Assembly: GCF_019613795.1 (NCBI RefSeq)
Contig: NZ_CP080429.1
Coordinates: 2,606,501-2,670,500 of the forward strand
From: Flavobacterium litorale
Lineage (GTDB): Bacteria > Bacteroidota > Bacteroidia > Flavobacteriales > Flavobacteriaceae
Length of the DNA stretch: 64,000 nt
Direction of reading: 5' to 3'
Under the pieces are notes generated by a model that was given only the letters and a program-made list of their open reading frames with translations, ran no database searches and was not told where the DNA came from. Of this stretch, positions 45,728 to 54,893 are shown piece after piece. Position 1 is the first letter of the stretch. Each line of letters starts with the position of its first letter. A program made the translations under genes and the position numbers.

Positions 45728-48529
45728 CTAGTCAATAATTAGTTTTTCAGTTAGTACTTTTCCGTTTACTTTAGTAGCTATTAAATAAACTCCTGAAGAT
45801 AAAGCAAGGTCAAATGGTAAATTGTAATTTGTTTTTCCTGTTATAGTAACTTGGTGTACTAGCGCCCCCGTAGGGCTATATATCTCTACAGTTCCCTCTA
45901 GTATTTCTGTTGAAGAAATTTCATAATGAAATGTTGTACCCGATTCGCTAGGATTAGGGTATAAAGTTGTTTTTAGGCTTGCTGTTGGTTGGATATCAGA
46001 AACCTCTTCTGGAACTGATGTATTGTTGCCTGGTCTTAAAGATGTAGTTTGGCTAGGAATCTCGCGTATTCTCCATCCTCTTTCTAGACCAAAATTTTCT
46101 ATTACTTGGCATCCACTTAACGAGTTAGTAACTGTAATTATAATTTCAGATACGTTATTGTCTGGAGTATCCAAATATAATTCAACTACTGGATCATATA
46201 TGTATTGAGTCGTACCATTATGATTAACCTCCCATTCGTAATAAACATTAGGGTTATTGACCAACGCTGATAATGCATAAACATTTGACGGAACATTGCA
46301 ACTACTAAAAACCGGATAAAGTAGACTGGTACCAGTATCAATACAATTTTGTTCTAACTGCGATATTACATCTAAGTCCATCCCTTCAAGAGGGTCTTTA
46401 AATTCTAAGTTATTTTGGGTAAATACAACGCCTAAGTTTGCGTCTATAGTAGTTATATTGTATTCTCCAAAAGGAATAGTGGCGCTATTAATATCTTGGT
46501 TATCAGTATGAAATGTAGGTGTGTTATGATAAATTGTTATAAATTCTGATGGATCTGAACTTGACGTATTAACAAGAGTTGTAGTGAATGGTGGTACGCC
46601 TCCACTAGTATTTAAAATGAATGCAGCGGCAGTATCGTCGCAACTAATGTCCTCTACTATGTTACCTCCAAAATTATAACTAAGCACAACAGAGTCTTCA
46701 ATTTCACAAGAACCATCAGCACTAGTTATTACCACAGTATACTCTCCTGGTTCGCCAGCAAGTAATGTATAATCATAATGTTGTAAAGGTTCGCCTTTAA
46801 ACAACCAATTATATGTAGCGTTAGGGTCTGTAACAGTTACACCCCCTGGTGCTCCAGCGTCTAGTGTCACTTCTTGTAGCGATTCATCCAACACTATATC
46901 ATTTCCTAAATCCACCGAAATAGGTAATATGTTTATAGTTATCTCTGTTTGCTCCTGATTAGCAACCGGTGAGTCTGAATCAGTTACTGTTATAGTGTAA
47001 GTTTCACCGTTTGTAGCAACAAACTCCATGATATTTCCTTGATCAGGATAATCATCATTAGCACCCGATGTACTTGTGATGTTAATATTATAAGGTGGAG
47101 TACCTCCCGTTATTACTACTTCAGGTCGTAGTGTTTGCTGCTCACATTCATCACGCAGGCGCACTTGCACAATCATCTCAGGTCCTACACCAAAAGTAAA
47201 TTGGTCGTAAATATTATCATCAGTATCAAAAAACACATTCTCAAAAAAGCCATATTGCAGTCCGTCCATATTCACTGGTTCGTAATAATCAACGTATTGA
47301 CTATTGAAATTTGATTCTGCCTGATCTGTGACATCCTTATCATGCAACATCCAAAGTTTCAATTCAGGATCATTCGCCAACTCTTGTGCTATTGCACCAT
47401 TTATATTAAGCTTAAAGAAAATGGGAATAGTAGATGAATCATCTCCAGTATTTTGAGAAAGCCATTTTCTGTTTAAGGCACGAACATTAAAATCATTCTC
47501 TGGTTGTAACCCATCCGCTTGGTTATTATCCCCGAAAACAACAAAATTTTCATTGTCTATACTAACTAGTTGTTGTTTTTCAGGGTTTGTATTTACCAGC
47601 TTTTTTACTGATGCTATCAAATAATCTTGATTGTGGTAGCTCTCGCTCTGTAATTGGTTAAGTCCTGAAATATCATCACGACCTATACCAAAAATATTAG
47701 TCCTAAAATTTTGATTACTCAATTGCCCATCATCAGTAGTAGTATTCCAAAAAACAATATTTTCTGCACTTTTATAAACTTCATCTACTAACGTAAGACC
47801 ATACTTAAGTGCTAAATAAGATTCCACTCTATTACGTTGGTTAGCAGACAATTCAAATGGGTAAGAAACAAACTCGGGAAAGTTCCCTTCAAAACCCTGT
47901 GCATCTATACTTTCTGTTGTATTAACAAAGTCTTTACCTATATAAAAGGTAGTTTCTCCTTCGTAACCATAACTTTTATATTTTCTGTCAGTATTGTAAA
48001 TATTCCAATGGTAAAAATTAACACTAGCATTATTATCAGATATATATACTCCTAAATGTTCATCTACATAAAGTGTATTCATAGAAATATCAAAACGATT
48101 GTGTATCGTTTCAGAGGTTACTTGAGGTAAACCTGATAAAATCTGATTCCAATCTGTTGTAAGGTATGAGTAATGTATATCTTGTTTTTTATAAAGCTCT
48201 GCGACAAAAAACACATTACGTGATGTCGTGTTCTCTAAGGTAGCATTATATTTTAAACAAAGTTGATTACCTGCATCTGAACCACCTACATCAATAGAAT
48301 GATTAAAATTAAACAATCCATTATTTAAATTACTAGTATTGCAAGCACTAATCTCGATGGGTTCAGTTCCATCATTTTTAAACTGTTCCAAATCAAGATC
48401 TGCATGATCTGCAATATACCAAACTTCAGCTCCCGATACTCCTCCAGGAAATTTAGGAGGGGTTTGTGCGTTAGCATTAAATGAAATAAAAAAAAGAAGT
48501 AAAATAGTAGCGTATATTTTTGGTCTCAT
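45728..48529 (-). CDS. T9SS-sorted surface protein, partner of the RHS toxin
   Basis: About 933 residues. Signal peptide MRPKIYATILLLFFISFNANA from the ATG at 48529 (a further in-frame start 18 bp upstream gives no better signal). The N-terminal half includes a GAEVWYIADHADLDLEQF region and a LamG-like stretch; the middle has SprB/PKD-like segments (VITGGTPPYNINI). The C-terminus is a type A T9SS sorting domain (TLYPNPSESGTTFHYEIS ... LTEKLIID). It would be exported to and anchored on the cell surface. The 2-bp gap to the RHS gene implies coupled translation, so it may display or deliver the toxin. Confidence 0.82.
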   Translation of the reverse strand: MRPKIYATILLLFFISFNANAQTPPKFPGGVSGAEVWYIADHADLDLEQFKNDGTEPIEISACNTSNLNNGLFNFNHSIDVGGSDAGNQLCLKYNATLENTTSRNVFFVAELYKKQDIHYSYLTTDWNQILSGLPQVTSETIHNRFDISMNTLYVDEHLGVYISDNNASVNFYHWNIYNTDRKYKSYGYEGETTFYIGKDFVNTTESIDAQGFEGNFPEFVSYPFELSANQRNRVESYLALKYGLTLVDEVYKSAENIVFWNTTTDDGQLSNQNFRTNIFGIGRDDISGLNQLQSESYHNQDYLIASVKKLVNTNPEKQQLVSIDNENFVVFGDNNQADGLQPENDFNVRALNRKWLSQNTGDDSSTIPIFFKLNINGAIAQELANDPELKLWMLHDKDVTDQAESNFNSQYVDYYEPVNMDGLQYGFFENVFFDTDDNIYDQFTFGVGPEMIVQVRLRDECEQQTLRPEVVITGGTPPYNINITSTSGANDDYPDQGNIMEFVATNGETYTITVTDSDSPVANQEQTEITINILPISVDLGNDIVLDESLQEVTLDAGAPGGVTVTDPNATYNWLFKGEPLQHYDYTLLAGEPGEYTVVITSADGSCEIEDSVVLSYNFGGNIVEDISCDDTAAAFILNTSGGVPPFTTTLVNTSSSDPSEFITIYHNTPTFHTDNQDINSATIPFGEYNITTIDANLGVVFTQNNLEFKDPLEGMDLDVISQLEQNCIDTGTSLLYPVFSSCNVPSNVYALSALVNNPNVYYEWEVNHNGTTQYIYDPVVELYLDTPDNNVSEIIITVTNSLSGCQVIENFGLERGWRIREIPSQTTSLRPGNNTSVPEEVSDIQPTASLKTTLYPNPSESGTTFHYEISSTEILEGTVEIYSPTGALVHQVTITGKTNYNLPFDLALSSGVYLIATKVNGKVLTEKLIID

Positions 48530-48841
48530 GGTATTGCAAATTAACATATATTTATGATAAATTATCTTGTTAATGAATAGCTACAAAACTATAAAGATAT
48601 TTCTTGCAAAATTCAAAATATCAATATTTAACGATATAATAATAAAACTAATCGATGAATGACATTTTTGTAAAATACTATTTAATTATGGGATTTAGAT
48701 ATATACCTGAATTTATCTAAGTAAATATAATTACACCTTGTTAAGGAAAAAGTACAAAAATTGTATATATTAAATTCACAATTTGTAGCTAAGCCAAACA
48801 GAATTTGTTATTATTGAAGTATTAAACCAAAAAACAAAACC
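48530..48841. other. A/T-rich divergent intergenic region
   Basis: 312 bp between the leftward toxin operon and a rightward FAD/NAD(P) gene. It must hold both promoters, but I find no exact TAnnTTTG with correct spacing on either strand and no strong hairpin. Confidence 0.5.
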
Positions 48842-50620
48842 TTGAATCGTACGCTAGTCAAAAAAGTAGCCATTATTGGATGTGGTCCAAGAGGGCTCTC
48901 TGCTCTAGAAAGTTTATATAAATTTTATGTGAGTAACGGTACCAATTACAAACTAAAAATCATAGTTTTTGAAAGGACAGGTAACTTTGGGAATGGTCAG
49001 GTTTACGACCAAAATCAGACCTCGTATAACTGGTTGAACCTATCGGAAAGGGGGCTTACTATTCCAGAAAGAGAAGCAATTGTAGTTGATGATATAAATA
49101 TAGATGGTTTTCCATCATTTCAAACGTGGGCAAAATACGAACATACGTCGGATAAGAGTATTGACGTTTTTCCGCAGAGGGCAACTTTAGGAAACTATTT
49201 AAATGAGCGTTTTCAATCTATAAAAACAGTAATTGAAAATAACGGCTCCATAGAAACCTACACATCTTTAATAACCAGTTTAAAATATTCCAATTCCAAA
49301 TTTGAACTGATTTCAGATGAAGATGATTCGTTCACAGCAGATGAGGTAGTATTAACCATAGGGCATCAGCCAACCTACAATTCAGCACAAATTAACAAGT
49401 GGAAAAATTTTGTAAGCCAAAATTCAAATCTGAGTTTAATAACGGAAACCTATCCTATAGAATCAACCCTAGAAAGCATACCTCAAGATAATAACGAAAT
49501 AGGACTTAGAGGTTTTGGATTGGCTATGATTGATTTATCAAGAAGTATAGCACATTATTTTGGAGGACATTTTGAAATTATAGATGAATTTACCCAGAAA
49601 ATGAAGTTTCATCCAAGTAAAAATAGTTTTTACAAAATATTTCCATTTTCGTTAAATGGTTTACCAATGGCTCCAAAACCGATAAATAAAAAGGTAGACG
49701 ACTTATTTTTGCCAACTACACAACACTTTAATATACTTAAAGCTAATTTAGAGTCTGCGACTTTAAATGCCAAGCAGATACAATCAGAAAGTTTTTTGAT
49801 TGATGTGATGGCACAAGTAATTACCAGTGTATTTATAGGTCTCAAAGATAAAACAGTAAAACATTCGTATAATTCGGAAGAGATTCTTGCTATAACCAAA
49901 TCGTGGATTAGCGAGGGAACATCCAGCTCAGAAATTTGCCTGTCTGAAAATTTGAACCCTGTAGCGATTATGACTGAATATGCTGGTATGGCAACCAACA
50001 CGTTACCAATAAGTTTAGATTATTGTATTGGTCAGGTATGGCGTCACTGTCATCCAACATTATACAAACAGCTATCTTACAAAGAATTTTCAGAAGATGT
50101 GATGAGCAAGATAATAGGACTAGATAATAAACTAAAAAGGCTAACATTTGGACCTCCTTTGGCAAGTATACAGCAATTACTCGCCATGATTGAATCGGGT
50201 GTTATGAACTTAAAAATTGTAGATGATCCTGATATTTTGTGTACTGAAAAGGGATGGCATTTGGACTCTGAGGATGATACTGCTGTAGTTACAACTATGA
50301 TTAATACAGTGCTTGATCCGCCGAAAGTTTTGGAAGTTAAATCGAATCTTGTTACTCAATTGCTAAACGACGATTATATAAAGCCAATACACTCTGAACT
50401 AGGGATAGAAACTTATGTAGATGGAATAGTTGCACTATCTGACACGGATAAAAAAATTCCGTTGGCACTTTTAGGGCGATTAGCAAAAGGGACGCTATTT
50501 GGGGTTGATGCTATTTTAGAATGTTTTAACCAACGCTCTGATAATTGGGCAAAGGGTGTGGTTAAACGCTTAAACAATGTTACCGAGGTTGTTGGGGATA
50601 AACCTGAACCAACTGTATAA
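48842..50620 (+). CDS. FAD/NAD(P)-binding protein
   Basis: A 592-residue protein starting at a TTG with a Rossmann motif AIIGCGPRGLSALES, the VFERTGNFGNGQVYD segment, and EVVLTIGHQPTY before a second nucleotide-binding region (EIGLRGFGLAMIDLSR). This fits the NAD_binding_9 FAD-NAD(P)-binding family, whose substrates are mostly unknown. It is not part of a recognisable pathway cluster here. An unusual start codon and A/T-rich leader suggest modest expression. Confidence 0.78.
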   Translation: MNRTLVKKVAIIGCGPRGLSALESLYKFYVSNGTNYKLKIIVFERTGNFGNGQVYDQNQTSYNWLNLSERGLTIPEREAIVVDDINIDGFPSFQTWAKYEHTSDKSIDVFPQRATLGNYLNERFQSIKTVIENNGSIETYTSLITSLKYSNSKFELISDEDDSFTADEVVLTIGHQPTYNSAQINKWKNFVSQNSNLSLITETYPIESTLESIPQDNNEIGLRGFGLAMIDLSRSIAHYFGGHFEIIDEFTQKMKFHPSKNSFYKIFPFSLNGLPMAPKPINKKVDDLFLPTTQHFNILKANLESATLNAKQIQSESFLIDVMAQVITSVFIGLKDKTVKHSYNSEEILAITKSWISEGTSSSEICLSENLNPVAIMTEYAGMATNTLPISLDYCIGQVWRHCHPTLYKQLSYKEFSEDVMSKIIGLDNKLKRLTFGPPLASIQQLLAMIESGVMNLKIVDDPDILCTEKGWHLDSEDDTAVVTTMINTVLDPPKVLEVKSNLVTQLLNDDYIKPIHSELGIETYVDGIVALSDTDKKIPLALLGRLAKGTLFGVDAILECFNQRSDNWAKGVVKRLNNVTEVVGDKPEPTV

Positions 50621-50705
50621 TATAAAACTTGTATTTGTTGGTATTTGATGCTTTACATTACTGATTAATGTGGTAAAATACCTTTAAATTAATATATATT
50701 AAATT

Positions 50706-51224
50706 ATGACTTTAGAGAATGCTATTTGGCTGGTTTTATCTGTGCTTGGTATATTTAGTACCATTATAATTATAACCCGAATATTTGGTTTAAGAACATT
50801 TGCAAAAATGTCTAGTTTCGATTTTGCATCAACAATAGCCGTAGGGTCTGTTTTGGCAGCTATCATCCTCAACAGCAATTACTCCTTAACAAAAGGTGCC
50901 ATTGTATTAGCAGCAATTATTGGATTCCAAACCCTATTTTCATATCTGGTCAGAAAAAATAATCTATTCAAAGAAATCTTCACGAATAAGCCACAAATTA
51001 TAATGTGGAATGGTGAAATTCTTTATAAAAAACTCAAACAATGTAATATTGGCGAGGACGATTTAATTGCCAAGTTAAGGGAAGCTAATATACATAGTTT
51101 TGACGAGGTAAAAGCAGTAGTTTTTGAAAGCACAGGCGATGTTTCTGTTATACACAATAGCGAAAACAAGGCTATTGCACCAAAATTACTGAGCAATGTA
51201 AATACTCAGGACATAGATATCTGA
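50706..51224 (+). CDS. DUF421/YetF-like membrane protein
   Basis: 172 residues: three transmembrane segments (about 7-25, 36-58, 62-80) and a C-terminal cytoplasmic domain (KPQIIMWNGEILYKKLKQ, FDEVKAVVFESTGDVSVI). The RIFGLRTFAKMSSFDFA motif between helices 1 and 2 is characteristic of DUF421. Bacillus relatives (YetF, SpoVA-like YcaP) are linked to membrane or stress biology; precise function unknown. Confidence 0.85.
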   Translation: MTLENAIWLVLSVLGIFSTIIIITRIFGLRTFAKMSSFDFASTIAVGSVLAAIILNSNYSLTKGAIVLAAIIGFQTLFSYLVRKNNLFKEIFTNKPQIIMWNGEILYKKLKQCNIGEDDLIAKLREANIHSFDEVKAVVFESTGDVSVIHNSENKAIAPKLLSNVNTQDIDI

Positions 51225-51242
51225 TTTTACTTAAAAGTATAG

Positions 51243-51509
51243 TTATTCTTTGTTTTGTGTAAGTAGTATAACTAACATTACACTATTTAAAATTAACGAA
51301 ATACCATTGGTAATAATTATAGGCCAATCGTGCTTTAAAAACCCGTATATTGTCCAGAAACCAACGCCTAAGCACAAAATTATAAACATAAACGGGCTTA
51401 CATCGCTTACTCTTCTAGTTTTTATAGCTTTATAAATTTGTGGTATTACGGCAATAGTTGTAAATATTCCAGCTAATGTGCCCACTACTTCATCAATACT
51501 AATATTCAT
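51243..51509 (-). CDS. SemiSWEET sugar transporter
   Basis: An 88-residue three-helix protein with the PQ-loop motif AVIPQIYKAIKTRRVSDVSP and the second conserved part GFWTIYGFLKHDWPIIITNG. SemiSWEETs work as dimers to move mono- or disaccharides by facilitated diffusion. The helix count and motif make the family secure; the substrate is not readable. Monocistronic, convergent with the YetF gene. Confidence 0.9.
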   Translation of the reverse strand: MNISIDEVVGTLAGIFTTIAVIPQIYKAIKTRRVSDVSPFMFIILCLGVGFWTIYGFLKHDWPIIITNGISLILNSVMLVILLTQNKE

Positions 51510-51576
51510 AATTTCTTAGTTTTAGTCAAAATGGGTTATCAATTATCAAAGCCTTTTCTATAGCCTCGTGTTCTGG

Positions 51577-51789
51577 TTAGCAAATTAATGAAATAGGTTT
51601 ACTTTGTTCCTTATTCCAAGTAATATATCCAGAGTGGCTAAACTTTTCAAAATGGTTTGCCACAGCCCAAATACCCTATTTAAAATAAAAACGGCTACAG
51701 GTGTGTAAGGGGGGTACGATGGCATTTTTAGTAAACTGAAATGTTTGAGCATTGATTACATCTTTTGTATTATACACGGGTTGCCCCAT
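51577..51789 (-). pseudogene. Gene remnant with an in-frame stop
   Basis: A minus-strand frame starting ATG (51789) reads MGQPVYNTKDVINAQTFQF to HTCSRFYFK, then a stop, and continues in the same frame GIWAVANHFEKFSHSGYITW to KPISLIC. The amino-acid composition looks protein-like on both sides of the stop. The ATG lies inside a 10-bp inverted repeat (TTGCCCCATG / CATGGGGCAA). I cannot name the ancestor; it may be chance, but the rest of the 51510-51908 gap has nothing else. Confidence 0.3.
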
Positions 51790-51908
51790 GTGTAGTGCAT
51801 GGGGCAAAATTTTAAGATTTTTAATATTTGCAATAAATCGTAAGACGGAACGCAATCGACGATCATGCCTACCATAAAATATAATTATAACAGCAATTTA
51901 ATCTAGTT

Positions 51909-52925
51909 TCATAAAAACGGTTTTAATTCAGTAATCGTTTTAAAGTCTTCCATCCGTCCAAAATAAGATTCCAAATCAATATTTATGGGCAAAGCATCGT
52001 ATAATGTTATACAGTGCTCTATGTTTTCAACATCCAGCTCTACTGCTAAATTATTTGCTACCAACGCCTTACATATTGCTTTCTGCTCAGCATAAGGGCG
52101 GTCTTCTGGCACGGCAATAAACTTGTTTTTTAGTGCTAGTATTTCTGACGTTAAATTTAAACCACACGATGATATAACAATGTCGTGTCGTAAAATAAGT
52201 TCCTCCAATTCACTCGTAAAAGGAACAGAAGTTAAATTCTTTATCCCGTTGTATGTACTTTTTCTACCAAATACCGTAAAACTTGCATCTTCAAGCTGAG
52301 TACAAATTTTTTCGATGTTGTTATCGGTAAGTTTTGTATCTCCTTTTCCTGTAATAATTAAAATTTTATATTGTTTACTAATATCACTCCTATAGCTATT
52401 GATGTTTCTTCGAAATTCGAAACGAGATATAAATCCAAGATAATGCGTTTTATCAACAATTGCTTGCTCTTCTCCAATATCCAATAGTTTGGGGTAGTAG
52501 GCATACAAAAACTCCGAAGCTTCAAACGCAATCTCATGTGCTTCATCGTTTCTGTAGCCTGCCATTTTATGGTAGGCATAAGGAATGCCGGCAATTCTAA
52601 ACTGTATAGCAGTTTCTACACTTACATCTATAATCGCAAACTTTATATTGTGGAGTATACAATACTCTATAATATGAAAATTACGATGTAATATAGCATC
52701 TAACGATTTTGGCAGATAATGTGCATATCGGGGTAGGTTATGTGTTGTAGGTGCGTAGCTTGCGTAAGCTGTATCTTCCTTTTCTATTTTTAGAACTTTA
52801 ATACCATCATCAAACTCGAAATCTGAAGCAGTAATAATCAATGACTTTTTCCCAAAAATTTTGGCAAACTGTTGTGCAGCATTGCTGTGTTCGTAACCAT
52901 GGTTGTGTGCATAGTATGCAATCAT
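51909..52925 (-). CDS. Glycosyltransferase, MurG/UGT-like (TIGR00661-type)
   Basis: 338 residues starting MIAYYAHNHGYEHSNAAQQF, the N-terminal GT-B pattern where a HGxGH-like motif binds the acceptor, and a C-terminal half with ILIITGKGD, SSCGLNLTSEILALKNKF and AVPEDRPYAEQKA, resembling the donor-binding ExxxxxxPxxxxQ region of GT28 enzymes. Likely transfers a nucleotide-activated sugar in the cytosol. An upstream gene that overlapped its start has decayed (see 52923-53110). Confidence 0.78.
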   Translation of the reverse strand: MIAYYAHNHGYEHSNAAQQFAKIFGKKSLIITASDFEFDDGIKVLKIEKEDTAYASYAPTTHNLPRYAHYLPKSLDAILHRNFHIIEYCILHNIKFAIIDVSVETAIQFRIAGIPYAYHKMAGYRNDEAHEIAFEASEFLYAYYPKLLDIGEEQAIVDKTHYLGFISRFEFRRNINSYRSDISKQYKILIITGKGDTKLTDNNIEKICTQLEDASFTVFGRKSTYNGIKNLTSVPFTSELEELILRHDIVISSCGLNLTSEILALKNKFIAVPEDRPYAEQKAICKALVANNLAVELDVENIEHCITLYDALPINIDLESYFGRMEDFKTITELKPFL

Positions 52926-53110
52926 ATCAAGTTGTTGGTTTTAATTACTATAGTATCATATAAATTTTTGTACTGGTTCATAACATTATAAGCAAAACCG
53001 CTCTGCCCTATTACGGCAATGTCTGGGTTTATTAATAGTATGCAATTTTGTTAGTGCCTCCGTAAAAGTTTCTGGTTGATAGATACCGAAAAGAATCCCA
53101 CTCTTTGGAA
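52923..53110 (-). pseudogene. Frameshifted remnant upstream of the glycosyltransferase
   Basis: Two minus-strand frames give protein-like pieces: IPKSGILFGIYQPETFTEAL up to KLHTI, and after a one-base shift NPDIAVIGQSGFAYNVMNQY to IKTNNLI, whose stop overlaps the glycosyltransferase ATG (ATGA). This looks like the C-terminus of a gene once co-translated with the glycosyltransferase. A different-frame open stretch at 53032-53247 could be a 71-residue protein but lacks support. The ancestor is not recognised. Confidence 0.4.
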
Positions 53111-53357
53111 TTTAAAATAGCGATTTTAGGAGCGTAGAAGTTTTTAACAAAAAATATCCTCAGAGCACCAAGTATCGGGATTGTTAATAGATTTAAACAT
53201 GGAATAAAACATATTAGTACTACCAACGGATTAGCTATTAAAAACATACTTTTAAAAAAGATTGATAATCAATACTACTACAGTAAAATTGACATCAAAA
53301 TTAGGTATGCAAAGACTAATTTGTTGTTACTATAAAGTCAGACTTTGTAACTTTTGA

Positions 53358-54392
53358 TTAAATTTTCTTATAATCAGTAGGACTCATTTTATATTTTTTC
53401 TTGAAAATTTTTGAAAAATAGCTGTTACTTGAGAAACCTACCCCACTCGCTACGTCTGATACGTTTAAATCGGATTGTTTTAAAAGTACCAATGCTTTTT
53501 CCAACCTAGTGTTAGTAACATATTCGTTAACCGTAGTATTAAAAAGATGTTTAAAACCTGTTTGCAGTTTGCTTGGATTTAAACCTGTTATTCGTGACAG
53601 GCTAACGATTGATAAATCTTCAGTGGGATTTTCTTTTATATATATCGAAATATCTTCTACCCTATTAAGTTCGTTAACGCGTAATATTGAACGGTCATTA
53701 TTATTTAATAAGTCATCTTCAAACTGTTCTAGCTGTTTTACAAAAATTTGTAAACCCATACTTTCCAGATAAAATTTCCTGATTAACTTTTGATTTTCGT
53801 ATTTGGATATATCCTGAAGTAAATTTTTAAACTCTATTCCATAAAAACCATCGTGGTAAAAGGTTTCAGCAGCATCAATATCTTTAAACAATTTTTGCAA
53901 TTTTGAGGTAGAATCTCCCAATTCACAAGTAGTATTTACCAGAAACTTTCGCCTATCAATTTCTAAGCTTACAATCTCAACTTTTTTATCTTTAGGGAAT
54001 GATAGTACATGACCATTATTACGCTCGCTCGCAACAATGGCACATTTATACTGCTCTATGAGGTGAACGGTCGACTCGTTGCTAAAACTATGTTCTACAG
54101 GACCTTCAACGGAATAAATATATTTAATGGGATGCACATCATTTACTGAAAAATCAACACGTACATCTTTATTGAATTTGCATTTATAAATGATTATTCC
54201 TAAACCATTATCAAAATTTACCCCCCTAATTTGTCCTTCGCCTATAAATGCAGGAATATCCAAATAATACTCGTTACAATTTTCTTTATACTCAACATTT
54301 AAGCAGCTAGCTAAGTTTTTTATAACATCTTTTAGGGGCAAAGAACTTACTTTACAAATTTTCATTTGACTTTCATTTAAAGTATTAATCAC
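53358..54392 (-). CDS. AraC-family transcriptional regulator
   Basis: 344 residues. The C-terminal ~95 residues contain two helix-turn-helix motifs (LSIVSLSRITGLNPSKLQ and VSDVASGVGFSSNSYFSKIF, then FKKKYKMSPTDYKK), standard for AraC/XylS. The N-terminal part is a beta-rich ligand or dimerisation domain without a named match. An ATG 27 bp inside (54365) is an alternative start. It is the last gene before the CRISPR RNA region; no sequence link to CRISPR control was seen. Confidence 0.88.
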   Translation of the reverse strand: MINTLNESQMKICKVSSLPLKDVIKNLASCLNVEYKENCNEYYLDIPAFIGEGQIRGVNFDNGLGIIIYKCKFNKDVRVDFSVNDVHPIKYIYSVEGPVEHSFSNESTVHLIEQYKCAIVASERNNGHVLSFPKDKKVEIVSLEIDRRKFLVNTTCELGDSTSKLQKLFKDIDAAETFYHDGFYGIEFKNLLQDISKYENQKLIRKFYLESMGLQIFVKQLEQFEDDLLNNNDRSILRVNELNRVEDISIYIKENPTEDLSIVSLSRITGLNPSKLQTGFKHLFNTTVNEYVTNTRLEKALVLLKQSDLNVSDVASGVGFSSNSYFSKIFKKKYKMSPTDYKKI

Positions 54393-54585
54393 TTTATTTA
54401 CGGGTTCGAATAATCCAAATTTACATTTTTATCAAACACTATCAGATAGCAATATGTTAATAATAGCAAATTTATTTGTTAGAATCGTCTACCAGATTTG
54501 ATGCTGGGAAGCAGAACCCAATACTTTAAAGAAAAAATAAATTATGTAATCCTAACATCAACCAATCCGAATCGTAGCTATCTTT

Positions 54586-54693
54586 TTAAACGAAAAATAC
54601 GTCCCAAAGACCAGATTAAATATTTTCACAAGAAAGTTATCATTATTTATTGAAAAATAAATTACTGTAAATCAATTGTTTAAAAAATATAAT
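54586..54693 (-). ncRNA. Decayed tracrRNA paralogue
   Basis: Read on the minus strand this copies the layout of the tracrRNA at 54972-55062: a weak anti-repeat, CAATAA at the nexus, TTGTGAAAATATTTAA (tracrRNA: TTGTGAAAACATTTAA), GGTCTTTGGGAC in place of GGTCTTCGGATC, then TTTTTCGTTT. The terminator stem has lost several pairs (about four Watson-Crick, two wobble, two mismatches), and the anti-repeat no longer pairs well with the array repeat. Probably a non-functional duplicate. Confidence 0.65.
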
Positions 54694-54701
54694 CAAAATT
54701 A
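54694..54701 (-). promoter_or_regulatory. -7 motif ahead of the decayed tracrRNA copy
   Basis: TAATTTTG on the minus strand matches TAnnTTTG. The identical octamer occurs on the minus strand at 54948-54955. It lies between the putative guide target (54711-54735) and the decayed copy. Confidence 0.4.
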
Positions 54702-54710
54702 AATAAATTA

Positions 54711-54735
54711 TCACGCTACGCTATAATTATTATGC
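54711..54735 (+). promoter_or_regulatory. Putative target site of the orphan guide
   Basis: The plus strand starts TCACGCTACGC, the exact complement of the last 11 bases before the orphan repeat; after one extra T, ATAATTA matches, then TT/AA mismatch, then ATGC matches. In total 22 of the 24 guide bases are complementary. The PAM side would be the minus-strand flank TAATTTATTT. It abuts the TATATTTG motif at 54737. Confidence 0.5.
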
Positions 54736-54736
54736 A

Positions 54737-54744
54737 TATATTTG
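54737..54744 (+). promoter_or_regulatory. -7 promoter motif upstream of the orphan guide
   Basis: TATATTTG is an exact TAnnTTTG match. Transcription from here would start near 54750, pass a 15-codon frame (ATG 54756 to TGA 54803), and read through the orphan guide and possibly on toward cas9 at 55216. No -33 TTG at the preferred spacing. Confidence 0.5.
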
Positions 54745-54893
54745 CAACAGACATAATGGATAAAACATATCATTCAGACCACATTAGAGTTGAAGAACTT
54801 TGAATACCTCATAAGTATTTTTGAAGTGCGCTTCTTATGTCATTTAACTGTACTGTCTAAGCTAGACACGTTTAATAATTAAATCACTATTAA

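Noticed and set aside
51781..51806. Strong TTGCCCCATG inverted repeat as a terminator
   Set aside because: No T-tract follows on either strand and no gene ends nearby in the right direction; left as an unexplained hairpin.
53032..53247. A 71-codon minus-strand frame with a hydrophobic N-terminus
   Set aside because: It overlaps, in a different frame, a stretch that reads better as a decayed gene upstream of the glycosyltransferase.
54756..54803. A 15-codon frame behind the TATATTTG motif
   Set aside because: Possible leader peptide, but too short to support on sequence alone.
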